Shown here piece after piece: positions 38,021 through 49,929 of a DNA stretch of 64,000 nucleotides (position 1 is the stretch's first letter; each line of letters opens with the position of its first letter). Made by a program: the position numbers and the translations under genes. Source of the stretch: Galerina marginata (Eukaryota; Basidiomycota; Agaricomycetes; Agaricales; Galerinaceae); assembly GCA_023014335.1 (NCBI GenBank), contig JAECYW010000015.1:1550001-1614000 (forward strand). Reading direction: 5' to 3'. The notes under the pieces were generated by a model. That model made no database searches. It worked only from the letters and a program-made list of their open reading frames with translations, and was not told where the DNA came from.

Positions 38021-38318
38021 ATAGGAATGTGTTTTTTTCCTGATGTGGAAATGCAAGCGTGGAAGGTGGAGTCAACTACCCTCCGTGGAATGCATCTAGG
38101 AGGGTTGGTGAAAGAACGGATCAGCGTATGTCGTTCGATAAGCATTACTAATGTCAAATATTCAAGGCAAAGATGAAGATGTTCCCGTCTGCTCACAAGC
38201 AACAAACTGAAGAAGACTTCGACCTGCGAAATGGTCTTCAGATATACAATGCAGCTTGAAGAATTTAGAGGAATTATTAATCATTAACAAATTGTTTCAC
38301 CCAACCGAGCTACCGTTC

Positions 38319-38825
38319 CTAGCTGCCTTCCGCCGTAGTCCCCATAGATTGCTGCGGCATTGGTAATGTAGCACCAGCACGCTCGGCACTTCCTTGGCTG
38401 GCCAAATCAATAAGAACAGGCCAAAGGTCAGTTTGGGCATGCATATACTCGAGTAGTTGGGACTCTCAAACGATATGCGACTACGGAACCGCTTAAACCT
38501 GGAATACAATTATTAGTACGTTTACATAGATGAATAGATTAGACCTGACTCTTGCCTCAGATTAGTAGGTTCAAGATGACAGATTTTAGCCAGAACCCTG
38601 TAGATGGTCATCGGAAAGGCCGGATACGGACACTCAGTGAGAAGTTCGAGGAATCGATGAAGCAATGGAAAACGAGTTAGCATTACGAACTGGTGATAAT
38701 CTGCTGGGAACTGATTATTAGAGGCACGGAGTGAGACGAATAATTTTTGGGAGTACTTACTGAGGAGTGAGAGGATGAATAGAACTCGCATGCAAGGCGC
38801 CTAGGAATTGAAAGTGGGACCACAT
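38319..38825 (-). CDS. Possible short unknown gene or relic
   Basis: Two coding-looking blocks occur on the minus strand. An upper block around 38525-38710 has VMLTRFPLLHRFLELLTEC. A lower block around 38319-38465 has QLLEYMHAQTDLWPVLIDLA and ends at TAG 38319-38321. A candidate intron lies between them (donor GTCAGG near 38547, acceptor near 38495). I could not connect them to a convincing start codon. It may be the remains of a larger gene. Confidence 0.3.
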
Positions 38826-38829
38826 TATG

Positions 38830-40115
38830 AGTTGTTCCAGCTGGAGGTCAGGTGGAGAACATCCAGCGGAAGTGGGCGGGAAGCTGCCCGGCCTGCGTTA
38901 GCACCGAAACTTAGTTTTTAGCATTCAAGCAGTGACTAGTGAAAATTTGAAGTTTGACCTGCAGAACACCGTCATAAGATGGAGAAGGCAGAATGCAAGC
39001 GGAATGAGCAAGACTTGTCGCGAGGTGGTTTCGGGCCGAGAGTTCGCACGGACCCTGAGGTGAGACTCGGATAACGATAATCGATGGCTAGTCTAGATCT
39101 CCCGCGATTCTCTTCTTTGTCCAAACCGCCGACCTCCATTCATCGCATAGCTTAGCCATCTACCGTACGCCGCATGCCGAACGATTTACATCGCACAGAT
39201 CTCCCTACTCCCTGCATGGCTTTCTGAATCCTGGGGTCTGTCTTTTCTGGCTTGTTCCCGTTCCACGTCGCAGTCGTTTCCTCTGCTCTATGGTCTCGTC
39301 CGGCGCTGAGACATGGAAAGGCCATCCGCCCGTTGCCTTTTATCCTGCTTTTCGTCATCCCTTGATTAAGGCACGGACGTATCCCAATTGCCGATGAATC
39401 TAGCGCCACTTGTTTCCATTTTTTTTGGGGAGATGCAGCCGCGCAACGTCGGGAAAATAAATCTGAGCCACCATTCTGTTCATGTTGGTGGTCTGGATAC
39501 CCCAGCGGAATTTGTATATATCCCTTGCGCACTAGAATCGGCCATTTTGTTCAGTTACGCTCTCGGTCCTCCATATTCAGAAGCTCACTCTTTGCATTTC
39601 TGTTGTCTCGTTGCACTGCCCGGTTTACATTTCTATTTCATCCCTGATAGAAGAACATTCAGTGGTCTTCAGGTTGTGATATAGTGACCAATAAGCTGTC
39701 AGGCAGAGCAGCGAAAGAGCAAGGCAATTTCGTAGGAAATACCCGAACACAGACGCACCGAAATCTTGAGTACCTGGACTTTGCTAGGTTCAGCTCTCTA
39801 TCCACTCAGTTCAGACTGTCACTAAGCACTATTTGCCTGCCTTTCACTATGATCTTGATTTTTTGTGGAAGGTCATCCGACGGACATACTCCAGGATACT
39901 ATACGTTTTATGTGTTCTACGTGTAGAATACGAAAACTAGCGAGGTGTGCCGCCCCATACAACAGATATTTTTTGCGATCTATTCTACTCTATACATTTG
40001 AACGGAGGCAGAGCCATCATCAACGAGGGTGTTCCTTGTTCCACAACAATCTTTATTCGACCCAATGTTTCCCGACGACGGCAGCCAGAGTGCACAATAA
40101 TTTTACTTCCCTTGG
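38830..40115. other. Gene-poor stretch
   Basis: I see only short open frames of low quality. No domain, RNA gene or repeat was recognised. Confidence 0.35.
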
Positions 40116-40281
40116 ATATCTTCTCGACGATGTTGTCACCCATATACTCACAGTTAGACGTCCTCGCTCGGCATCTGTCTTCCTTTTAGCAGTTCGTTGT
40201 GTTGATCCAATATCGTATTTTGGCTACCTTACGTTTAATGTCCAAGTACGTACGGCTGGAATCGGTCTAGGTGGAAAATAT
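40116..40281. repeat. Dispersed repeat, copy 1
   Basis: About 165 bases are similar to 49754-49924 in the same orientation. Shared phrases include CGACGATGTTGTCACCCAT, CTTCCTTTTAGCAGTT and ATTTTGGCTACCTTACG. The copies differ at scattered positions. Confidence 0.8.
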
Positions 40282-41451
40282 GTCAGCTAGATACCACCGC
40301 AATAAATTTTGGCGCTGAGAGGAAATAGTTGAGATAATTATTGAGATTAGATGGTAAGACGCCTCAAGGAACTAATGAAGCTAATAGAAAAACGGCGAAT
40401 ATTTCTGAAGCAGAAGCAGAACCTCGCGACCAGGATTCCTCTCCTCGAAGGTTGAAATTCTAAAACATGCAGAAAAATTAAGTACAGGAATACCAAAGCC
40501 TACGAAACAACTTACGTCTCACCCCTGAGACGGCCGTTGATCTAAACCAATTCCCCCACAATACGGAGGACGAGAAGGGTCCCACGTCCGCAGCAGGCAT
40601 TGGTATGATTTTTGATAGCGACCACGTGGAGGTTAATAATGTCATAAAATATCTGTGATTTTGGCCACCTTCGATGTTCAAGGTCGCCAGTGTCAGCGCT
40701 TGCGTTGTTGTAGGAAGGAGATGGTAAACTTATCGAGAACGCCGCGATTGTGCGGGGTTCTGGGGCACAAAGACTTGACAAATTTGCCTCAGGTTTAAGG
40801 GAGACGGCTGGAATTTGGTATTAGTTTTCTCGTAACCAATATTGGATCGGTCAGAGCGTACTTCATCCGTAAGGATTTCCCCAGCATCTAACTGACATCC
40901 TCAGGCAGGCGTCAATCGAAGATTAACGCGAACGTGCTATGATCGGAAGACATGTAAATCAAAGAGGTGAGGTCAGATAGCCGATGAGCGTACCAGGTAA
41001 ATAATGTTGAACTTGACGGGGATATGGTTTCGAGTCTACCTGAAACTTTCAGACTGTCGCCATTGATGACCTGTCATGGCCAGAAATTGGAAACTCGCTT
41101 AGTTTTAACCCCAAGCTTGAAGCCGACTCGCGTTGAACGCGTTTATATTTTATAACCGTACCTTTCGACTCACTGAAGGATGCAGTTACCTAGTCGCCCA
41201 TGATGCAGTTCGCAAATAGCATGAGCTGAAGATTTTCGATCAGAAATGGTGAGGATGACATGTCAATTAGAGAAAATACCCACCTGCTCGATCAGTTTAC
41301 CAGATTCGATAATTACTTCCTCTCGAAGCGCTTTCAGTGCATCGCTGGCGGCCAGTTTACTCCCATATCTGCTTCGCAATGTACTTAGACAAACAAATCG
41401 CTATGAACTAAGCCCGAAAATGTGCTATAAGTGCGTACCATGTAATAACGC
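40282..41451. other. Gene-poor stretch with exon-like fragments
   Basis: Minus-strand fragments such as LAASDALKALREEVIIESGK (about 41292-41351) look coding and are followed by a GTGGGT donor. I could not assemble a gene, so it may be a relic. Confidence 0.3.
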
Positions 41452-41518
41452 CTGACCACCAGCAACAAAAGTTACAGACAGCTGGCCGGGGAAGTTACAT
41501 CCGATTGAGAGTGCGGCC
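41452..41518. repeat. Dispersed repeat B, copy 1
   Basis: About 67 bases match 45366-45436 in the same orientation. The shared core runs from AAAAGTTACA through GAAGTTACATC to GATTGAGAGTGCGGCC. Confidence 0.8.
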
Positions 41519-41979
41519 TTTACGAGCGACTTCGTCTAGACCCTCGACTTCCGATCTTGGGCGTGATCGGCAACCGTTCTCCACATTCTGACATAATGGA
41601 ATAGAGTTGGGATGGGAAAGGCGGGATGGGGCGGGGCGGGGCTTTGTTATACCGTCAGGCCCCGTCGAATTGAGCTTCGGGAATGGTTGAGAGGAAAGGG
41701 TGGGACGATGAGCACCGAGGATCGGAAAGACTTGAAGAGGGTCGGGATGAGCGAGTGCGAGGTGGACCACCCGCATCCGCACTTGCATCGATCGCTCGAC
41801 TCCCCTACATTCAGCCCTACCAGCAGCCCCCCACCCTCGCCAAATCAGCATGATCGACGTCATCCTCTTCCCTTCCTCGTACTTGTACTTCTCATCAACG
41901 TTGATCCTCGTTCCCTACACTCAGGAATTCAGCCCGTGTACGCCATCGTTACTTGCCCATGAAGGTAGGTAATGGCGAC

Positions 41980-42273
41980 TCAGTTGGAGTAAAGCAGGCA
42001 AATTTGGGACCTCGGCACCTGGACATGGGCCATTATGACGATGGCTATGATGATGGTAAAACTTGCAACCTGCGGTGATGCTGGTGCGGCTGCCACTGTT
42101 ACTGAGCCAGAGCCTGATTGAAATGCGGAATGACGAGGCGGTCGTTCCGTGGCTTCCGTGAATGACTTCGGGCTGGAATGTAGGTAGCGAGGTTCTAGGG
42201 AAGGTGGTGAGGGTAGGGCGGAAGCTAAAGGAAGGAGCTGAAGAAATACATGTAGTAGAGCGACGGTGGTCAT
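41980..42273 (-). CDS. Possible small secreted or GPI-like protein
   Basis: From Met at 42273 the frame gives 97 aa. It has a strong signal peptide (MTTVALLHVFLQLLPLASA), a Pro/Ser-rich middle, and a second hydrophobic segment (VASFTIIIAIVIMAHV) near the C-terminus. The layout fits a small secreted protein retained by a C-terminal hydrophobic segment. No family is recognised. An upstream in-frame Met at 42369 exists but would hide the signal peptide. Confidence 0.35.
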   Translation of the reverse strand: MTTVALLHVFLQLLPLASALPSPPSLEPRYLHSSPKSFTEATERPPRHSAFQSGSGSVTVAAAPASPQVASFTIIIAIVIMAHVQVPRSQICLLYSN

Positions 42274-43751
42274 AGTCTTGAGCTGACTAGCCAATGTTGA
42301 ATTGGTTCTGACGCGCTGACGGCAGGCGGATGTGTCATGAGCGGATGCTAACAATGACGCGATTGGCATGCCTTCGCACCTTCGCGAAGAAGAATGATCC
42401 TTGTCCTCCGAGGTCGACCTTAAGGCAGTAGTGTTGTACCTGCAAAGGACTGAATAGTAGTCACAGATCGTTTGAACTGGTGTAAAAAGACCTGAAAGAC
42501 GGAAAAGAAAATACGAATAAGATTGATCTCCGCCAACAGTTTACGTTGAGAACTAACCCATTGTCTTTGACAAATCAAGGAAGAAAAGCAAGGGAAAAGG
42601 CCGACGAATTAACGCAGGGTGGTGGTCTGACTGAGGTGGCAGTCGTCGGGCTATTCAAGTGGTCCCAGTCAATCATGGCAGGAGATTGTTACACCTTGAG
42701 CGAGGAAAGAAGAGTTAGACTGTCGTGCACAATATTAATAGCAAATGGCAAGAACACGATAAGGGTTGTTTTGTGGAAGCACCTTGGACGAAGAGAAAGG
42801 ATGGGATGGATTTCTGAGACCCAAATATTAGATTCGGGAGGAACCAAATACGATGATTATATAACACGCTATTTTCGGAAGCCTGCCCCTAAGGCGACGC
42901 GTCGCGTTACGCTACCACAAGGCTACTAATGACAATATAGTCTAATCCATGCAGCTTGGGCCAGAGACCAAGCAGAGAACACACTCAAATCGAGATAGAT
43001 GGTTATGTTGGGTAGAAAATACTGGAAAATAAAGATTCAGCCCAAAATAATAATTTAATCTAGGTCCGAGATGAACAGGCATGTGCATTGAGAAATGCTG
43101 GAGAGGAGAGAACGATTGTATTTTCTGTCAATGTGTATGTATCTATGGATCCATGATACTGAAGGAAAACTTCCGATTTCTAATCGGAAATTGAAGAAAT
43201 TGAGCGTGTTTCCAAGGACCCGCCAGAGAGATGTAGTCATTTCTTTTTCTGTTATGGCCTGAACTACTTCCATATGTCAGTGCTTTATACCACCACCACG
43301 ACAAACTGCACCAGGGCTCTGTGTCACCGCCTCGGATAAAAGTCCCATGTGTTCGGAAATGGTAAGCTCGCATGTTCGCCTATGGCTATATATGCCACCT
43401 CACTTCTGAGATGCTTAGCGACCGTCAGATCAAGTTTTCCAATCCTGTGCGCTATTAACATTGGATATGATTCGATACTCACACCGATACCCAAAATAAC
43501 TGCTCCCTGGGAGGTTTAGCGGAAGTCGTGAAAAGACGAGGTCGTGTGGTGTGGTAACTCTTACCTTCCTCTTAGGTAACAGCATAAAGCCCGATTTTTG
43601 CTCTTAATAGTGCCTTTGACTTGTAGGGTTCAACATTTTACGCAAATTTCTGGCAATATTAAGAAGCACAGAAAAAATCCTGCCGTGCTTGCCAGATCAA
43701 AGACTCGTTGCCTTCACATTGAATGATTGATATTTCATAGATTCTACGAAG
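42274..43751. other. Intergenic
   Basis: No supported gene. It lies between the candidate small secreted protein and the 7TM gene promoter. Confidence 0.35.
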
Positions 43752-43758
43752 TATAAAA
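43752..43758 (+). promoter_or_regulatory. TATA box of the 7TM gene
   Basis: TATAAAA lies 109 bases before the ATG at 43861. Confidence 0.45.
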
Positions 43759-43860
43759 AGCTTCGCCCTGTCGAGCAAAAAGAAAACCCCATCAATCTGT
43801 TCACTGTCCTTTCCTTTGTGCTGGTACACTGCATCTGTTCCTTTAACTACTCTCTCTACT

Positions 43861-44946
43861 ATGCTCGAACTTGAAGTCGAAATCGTGGTTTATTTCTGGC
43901 CGTTTATGGGCACCATTGCCTCGTCCATGGCTTACATGGTCGTGGTCTCACTTTACTCGAGCTGCTTCCGAGCACTTTTAAAAGGGGTTCCCTTATCCTC
44001 GGCAATAAAGCGAGAATTCATGTTCATCTATATCACTCTCATACAGGTCTTAACGACATGTTCATTAGTCCAGCAGCTTTATTCCATTATAACTTCATTA
44101 TTTTATCCCGACCCGACGGATATAGACGGCTCCGAGTTTAGCGCTGCCTTTCTTCAGCAATTCTCTGTACTTCTTCCCTTCTTAATGTGGGCAGCAGATG
44201 GTTTTATGGTGAACTTAACAGCTTCTTGCTCGCAATTCAGATATTGACGGCCTTGATTTCATCAAAAGGTTTGGCGTTGCTTTGTTTTATATCAAAACAC
44301 CTCGGCAGGCTACCGAACGATTGTCATTGGCCTACTCCTCCTAAGCTCTTTGGCATTGGTTGGTAAGAGGTTCGCTGTTTAGACCTTTGTCTGCACTTTT
44401 AGTTGATCCATCCTTCATCTAGGTGTCGGGTTACTTGATTTCCTTCGTCGAGATACTTCTGGGTTTTCCGCTTTATTATTCGCTTCCTGCTCGATCTTTT
44501 CCAATATTGCCCTTTCGATTCTGATTGTGTCCCGATTGCTTTATCACCAAAAGTACCTGCGCAGTGTCCTTGGTGTTGGTCATGGGTCGGTGTACACCAG
44601 AATTATGACTCTGTGCGTTGAATCCTGTGCCTTGATTATATTCATCCTCGTGGCCTATATTATTATGGACTTCACTGAATGTGGTGCAAAGTCGATTCCT
44701 TTGTTCCTCCTCCCACATATTTATGTGAATACCATTTCTTTAATTCTAAATTCAGAGTGGACTTGATGAATATTTCAGGCCATTTCCGCCCTCATGATTG
44801 TGCACCGAGTTGCCCAGGGAATAGAATCGACTACCACGATTCCCCCACCATCGGGTGTTGTTCATCGGCCTGTACAAACTCGCATAGAAGAAAGTATTCA
44901 GTTCAATACCCGATTCACATCCGAAGTTGGGCGGGAAAGTGTTTGA
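43861..44946 (+). CDS. Seven-transmembrane protein, Agaricomycete type
   Basis: Seen: four exons (43861-44208, 44269-44362, 44423-44724, 44779-44946) give 303 aa. Helices include FWPFMGTIASSMAYMVVVSL, LLPFLMWAADGFM followed by VWRCFVLYQ, and IVIGLLLLSSLALV. The C-terminus is hydrophilic. Family knowledge: the ADGFM(L)VWRC junction at the end of helix 3 is characteristic of a large family of fungal integral membrane proteins, often called serpentine or receptor-like, of unknown function. The start is placed at 43861. An in-frame upstream ATG (43816) would add 15 residues. All splice junctions keep frame and restore the expected helix. Confidence 0.78.
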
Positions 44947-47189
44947 GGTTGATCCACCTTTTATCGGTATTTACATAGACAGTAAATTATGTGATATGAT
45001 GATTCCCTGCGCAGGACAATTGAAACATCCCTTCCAATGCCTTTGATTTATTGCAGCTTACTATATGCAGCCCGAGCTTGCTTGCATACACGTACAATTT
45101 TGGCTGTTTCGGATTTCCATTGACCCTTGTCACCACAGATTTTTCGCTCACTGGCACTTACTGGCCAATCTTGGGAGTCGTTCTATCCCAATTTGTGTGA
45201 TGCCTCGACCGTATACGAGCATGTTGTCCTCGTTCTCGGATGAATGCTCCGACGTAATGACGGTGGGTCGATTTGAAGGATGGCGAAGATGGTGTGCGTA
45301 GAACTTGTAGTATTATAACTTAGGTTAAAGTGGCGCATTCGATTTCAGCAGTGGCCCGTAATAGCGACTGACAACCAGGAGTAAAAGTTACACGCAGCCG
45401 GCCAGAGAAGTTACATCTGATTGAGAGTGCGGCCAGATGAAAAAGACAACCGAATACCCGAGACAATAATGCAAGAGAGCAAGAGGAAAGAGATACATAT
45501 AAGACATAGTCCAGACCAGACATAAATTACAAGGTTATCGATTGAAGAGTCTAGACTAATCGAGCAGGGTTAAGTAGCAGAAGGATGGGTTCACTCTTCA
45601 ACCCATCCTTATCGGTACGCGAAGTGGCAATGATGATAAAAGTCGTCATGACGGTAAGAACTACTTCTGCAGCAATCGCAGGGACGTAAGTTCGAAGACG
45701 ACGATACTCGTTGATTTTGTAAATTGTGGCCACTCTGAAGTCCATGACACGCTGGTGTTATGGTCGCGTAAAGAGTACAGTTGTCTCCACAACGAGTAAC
45801 CGTGGAATCAAAGGCTGAGATACCAATAAGATGTCATTGCCCGGTTTACGGAAACTATGAGTGGATTTGGTTCATCTTGAGAGCAAACGATGCATAAAGC
45901 AATGATGCTGAGTAAAAGTGGCGATGAGACTGAAGGGGCGGGTGAACAATTCGCGATAAGGCCAGATCAACGCAGAAAATCTGCAAATCTAATGATAACT
46001 CCTATCAGAAGAGGTAAGTAAGTTACGGTCCAAGTGATCAGGACGATAACCGCCAGCAGATAAGGCTCTTCGCTTTTTGGTCCAACCTCTCCACTTCCAA
46101 CGCAGCCACTTCGTCCTATCTTGAAAGGGAGTCAGTTACTGTCAGTCATCACATTCTTCCTAGCGTTGGTGCTGGCTTTGTGAGGGCTAAGAACCGTGGT
46201 ATAATGAGCATTGTCTTATCAGAGGAGAGCTCAAAGTTGTGAGAGATGAACGCAGTCGTGGCGGTGACGCGTTCGGCAGTGATCGGCGCCACTGACGGCA
46301 CCTTTCTGGCGTTTTCCGGGTCATTATGAGAAACCAATTTGAGAATGCCGCGGAGCTGAATTTCGTTAACCCAGCGCTTAGCTTGCCCGCCAAGTATTGG
46401 GAACAAAAGATATCGATTTGAAAGGTTTTACACGAGGCAAGTACACTAAGGCAGATAAGGGGCATTGTCAATGGATAAACGGAAATAGCACCAACGTTCA
46501 AACAAACATGGGAGGTTCTGGACCTGCGATCGCCCAGTACCCCAACCTTTGGGCAGGTGATTCGTCTTGCAATCTTTAAATATAAAACTGAACCAAAATG
46601 AAAGATCTACCAACACCAACCGGTAAAGCTTTAAACCTGGATCAGCATGGCCATGTCTCTCCGCCCAGCGCGGGCCATTGACAACGAACGTGCTATCCGC
46701 GACTTGGACCTGCCTACCCCCTCCCTTGTCCATAGGATTTACAGTTCGCGAAAGTACCATTGACAATCCTTTTTAAAGATCGTGTCGACGTTATTTACCA
46801 CATAATAATAAGAAACCTTTCTGTTTTACCAAAGACCTCGTAACATCCATGCTTTTACTCCTATAAAGAAAACCAGTAGAGTGGTAGGACAGCAACGGAA
46901 ACGCTAACTCCTCAAAGACAATAACGAGATAAGGAGCGTCCGACCTTCCTTTGGGGTTGTAAGTAAAAATATCGTATGTCAAGGCACAGGCCCCAGAATG
47001 CTCGGACACTGGTCGATTTAGAAACCTCTGCATATGATCAATTCATTTCCCCAACGCTCGGATCTACGACGTAACTTATGATCATTCACATATAATTTTA
47101 TACACACAGCTTATTTAAAGGACTCCCAGAGCTCTTCAAAGACAGTGCCGGAGCGAACTACGCACACTGACCCAATTTACAATCGAACG
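44947..47189. other. Gene-poor stretch with membrane-protein-like fragments
   Basis: Minus-strand fragments (45551-45745, with TYVPAIAAEVVLTVMTTFII, and about 45990-46070, with LLAVIVLITWTV) look like pieces of a membrane protein but do not assemble into a gene. Dispersed repeat B copy 2 lies at 45366-45436. Confidence 0.3.
45366..45436. repeat. Dispersed repeat B, copy 2
   Basis: Same orientation as 41452-41518, with several substitutions. Sequence on both sides is unrelated between the copies, so the repeat is short or truncated. Confidence 0.8.
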
Positions 47190-47247
47190 GTAAGTCTCCT
47201 TCCACAAACGCCTTAGCCTTACGACTAAACATCCTCGACGCCAGACT

Positions 47248-47709
47248 ATGACTGACCAACTTGATTCGAAAGCACTCTCCGGTATTTGGTACAACCAACT
47301 CGGCTCACAGATGACCCTCGTAGTAGACCAGACCGGCGGTCTCAGCGGGAAATACAACTCTGCCGTAGGGGAAGCTGAAGATTTCTACATCCTCACTGGG
47401 CGCTTTGATGCGGCTCCACCATCGGGCGAGGGGGTCTCCATCGGGTGGGTGGTGACATACCGCAACAACAAACTCAACGCGCATTCTACCGCGACTTGGA
47501 GCGGCCAATACTTCGACAAAGAAAAGAAAATAATCACCAACTGGCTGTTGACTTCGAGTACCACTTCGGGCTCTGTTTGGGACTCGACCAACGTAGGAAA
47601 TGACACCTTTACTCGCAAGAAGCCTACCACCGCTGAGATCGCGACGGTCAACGCGTTGGGATTTGGTTCGCCGCACCCGGAGCAAATATTTGCCAAGAAA
47701 TACACATAA
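47248..47709 (+). CDS. Avidin/streptavidin family protein (tamavidin-like)
   Basis: Seen: an uninterrupted frame of 153 aa. It aligns along its length with the avidin fold: SGIWYNQLGSQM, GKYNSAVG, GVSIGWVV, HSTATWSGQ, NWLL and VGNDTF. Biotin-contact positions by streptavidin correspondence: Asn16 (N23), Ser20 (S27), Tyr36 (Y43), Ser38 (S45), Trp67 (W79), Ser80 (S88), Trp84 (W92), Trp99 (W108), Trp111 (W120) and Asp119 (D128) are kept. The T90 position is Ala82. Family knowledge: tamavidins of Pleurotus are cytosolic tetramers that bind biotin tightly and are thought to deter fungal feeders. No signal peptide is seen. A likely 5'-UTR intron (47190-47244) precedes the ATG. The C-terminus has a short extension (PEQIFAKKYT). 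Confidence 0.93.
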   Translation: MTDQLDSKALSGIWYNQLGSQMTLVVDQTGGLSGKYNSAVGEAEDFYILTGRFDAAPPSGEGVSIGWVVTYRNNKLNAHSTATWSGQYFDKEKKIITNWLLTSSTTSGSVWDSTNVGNDTFTRKKPTTAEIATVNALGFGSPHPEQIFAKKYT

Positions 47710-49753
47710 CTCTCCGACATTGCATGTACATTATAAAGTTTTTGGATGGAGCAAAAGATTAGGAAACTTTGCGGTTCGATAAATCATTGAAATTCTTGAG
47801 CGGTAGTAGTCGCCCGTCGTCTGGCCTTCTGGGAACCTCATGGGCTACTTTGAGACCCTTCCCATCGCAAACTTTCAAACCATGAAATAATGAAATTAAC
47901 TGTTGTCTATCTAGTGAATCGATTGACATTGTTGGACGGCATTTCCAGGTTATACCGTAGGGCTAGGAATAAGCTAGGAAATTGAGAGGTTGTCCAAAGT
48001 TCTACGGTAGGTCCGCGTATTACGAGTCAACCGCGCGGGTAGGGATGGATAGAGACGCGGATATGGCTGTGGGAAGTCGAGGCTGGTGCAGAGGACTGAG
48101 AGCAGAGAGCAGATCTGCGGTCGAGAGGGGAAGCAGGAACATTAATGTATGCCCCAGAGTCAAACGCCATCCACCCGACCATCCACCCGACCATAGCGGT
48201 CGCGAACTCGCCCGCCTGCTGGGAGTACCAGCAGCGCGCCAGCAGATTCAGCACTAGTTACTCGCCCCACACCCACCTCTCTGCCGCGCTGTTTCCTCAT
48301 ACACCCGATTCGGGAATAAAAAACTCTCCCGCGGCATCTTCTCTATCAGCCTATACCCCAGGGCCAACGGCGGACGTGCAATTTGTGAGGGCATGGTTCG
48401 CGTTCGGGGGGTACTGTACAGCAGCACACCCAACGACGGCCGACACATAGTGCTGATGACCAATCGCGAGGAGAAGGCGCACTTCCAGACGCAGTCAGAA
48501 TACGAATTGACTTGGCGATCGAAAATCGTGGCACTGCGGAGCAGAACGTTGGGCGGGATAGGCGGGTTTTGAGCACGCCTGTGGAGTAGGGAGGACGCAG
48601 CTGAAGCTGGAGGGAGAGCCTGGGAGGGCGGGTCACAGGGGAAGAGTAGATTTGGAACATATAATTTGAATATTCTGCGCCCTCCCCCGAAGCGGAGGTC
48701 GTTGCTGAGCCAGCAGCGATGGCGAATCACAAACAGACGACGTTCAGGTCGAGGAACAGAGCCTGGCGATGATTGAAGGGGGAGATCGAGTATCATGGTA
48801 AAGGTGGTAGGTATATGCAGGGCGAGGGCTCAAAGGAGTCGGTCAAGATTGCGGCCGGGAAGTCGGAGGGCAAGTCGGAGGGCACTTCCGGGAAATGACG
48901 GGATTGCAGAAGGGATTGCAGAACGTAAGAGCTGGTGCCGGAATTGTTGATACGTGGGCTGGGAAACACGCTTGGACTACGGTAATCTCGCGCTTGAATT
49001 GCAATGGTGGCGAGAAAGAGCGAATTTTGAAATGGGAAAAGTGTCGACAACAGGAAGCTATAGCATGACAAACCATGTTCAGTTTCGACGTCAGAAGAAG
49101 GATAAAACCAGGAGAAACGTACCTGGCTGATTCCTCCACAACCTCATGGTCCCGTTCCAAAGATGATGCGACTTTGGCTCGTTCGTAGGTCGTGCAACGA
49201 TGGAGTATCGCAGGCAAGCAAGGTGATTTGCCACTACACGAATGTCGTTCTTAGGAAAGATCAGGAAATTAGTTAGGTCTGAGAAGCTCCTTTGCTTACC
49301 CTACCCTGATACTGGCACTAAGACACCCAGGAGATCTGGAAAATGAGGAGGAGAACGCGAAATGCGTGGCATCGCGAGTGTCGTTGGGATTGCCAAGGTG
49401 TCGAAGATTCTCAGAGAGTAGAAGCTACAAGTAGATCTGGCATCCTATAGAGAATCGAAAAAGAGCTGAACCCGGAGGAAACACGAGAAGGATAGAGAAT
49501 TTGATCTCAACAGGAAACACGTGACCAATGCGATTGACGCGACGCGACGCGCCTCTGTTTCCAAATGCAACACGCTGCTCTTAAAGTAAGTATGAGATTT
49601 ATTATGATTGCTTTAAAATGAATTTCAATTATAACGGGTCCACAATGTCCGATTCTCGTTAGCGAATGTGACTGGACGCAGCCCGTGAATTGGCAATGGC
49701 TGCCAATGGGTATTAATTCCCAGATATATCCTCGATCCGATACTTACATAGAA
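47710..49753. other. Intergenic
   Basis: Several open frames on both strands between 48140 and 48800 overlap each other and lack domains. Short direct repeats occur (CATCCACCCGAC at about 48169 and AAGTCGGAGGGC at about 48861). No gene is supported. Confidence 0.35.
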
Positions 49754-49924
49754 TGGATATCTTATCGACGATGTTGTCACCCATCTACTCACAGTTAGCC
49801 GTCCTCCCTCGGCGTCCAGCTTCCTTTTAGCAGTTTGTTGCGTTGATCTAAGATCGCATTTTGGCTACCTTACGCTTAGTGTCCAACTACATACGTACTG
49901 CTGGAATCGGTCAAGGTGGAAAAT
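49754..49924. repeat. Dispersed repeat, copy 2
   Basis: Second copy of the repeat at 40116-40281. It directly abuts the left edge of the palindrome array. Confidence 0.8.
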
Positions 49925-49929
49925 ACGAA

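Noticed and set aside
48403..48570. Plus-strand frame with a TNREE motif reminiscent of NRDE (TANGO2) proteins
   Set aside because: The frame is short, stops early, has no continuing exons, and overlaps competing frames on the other strand.
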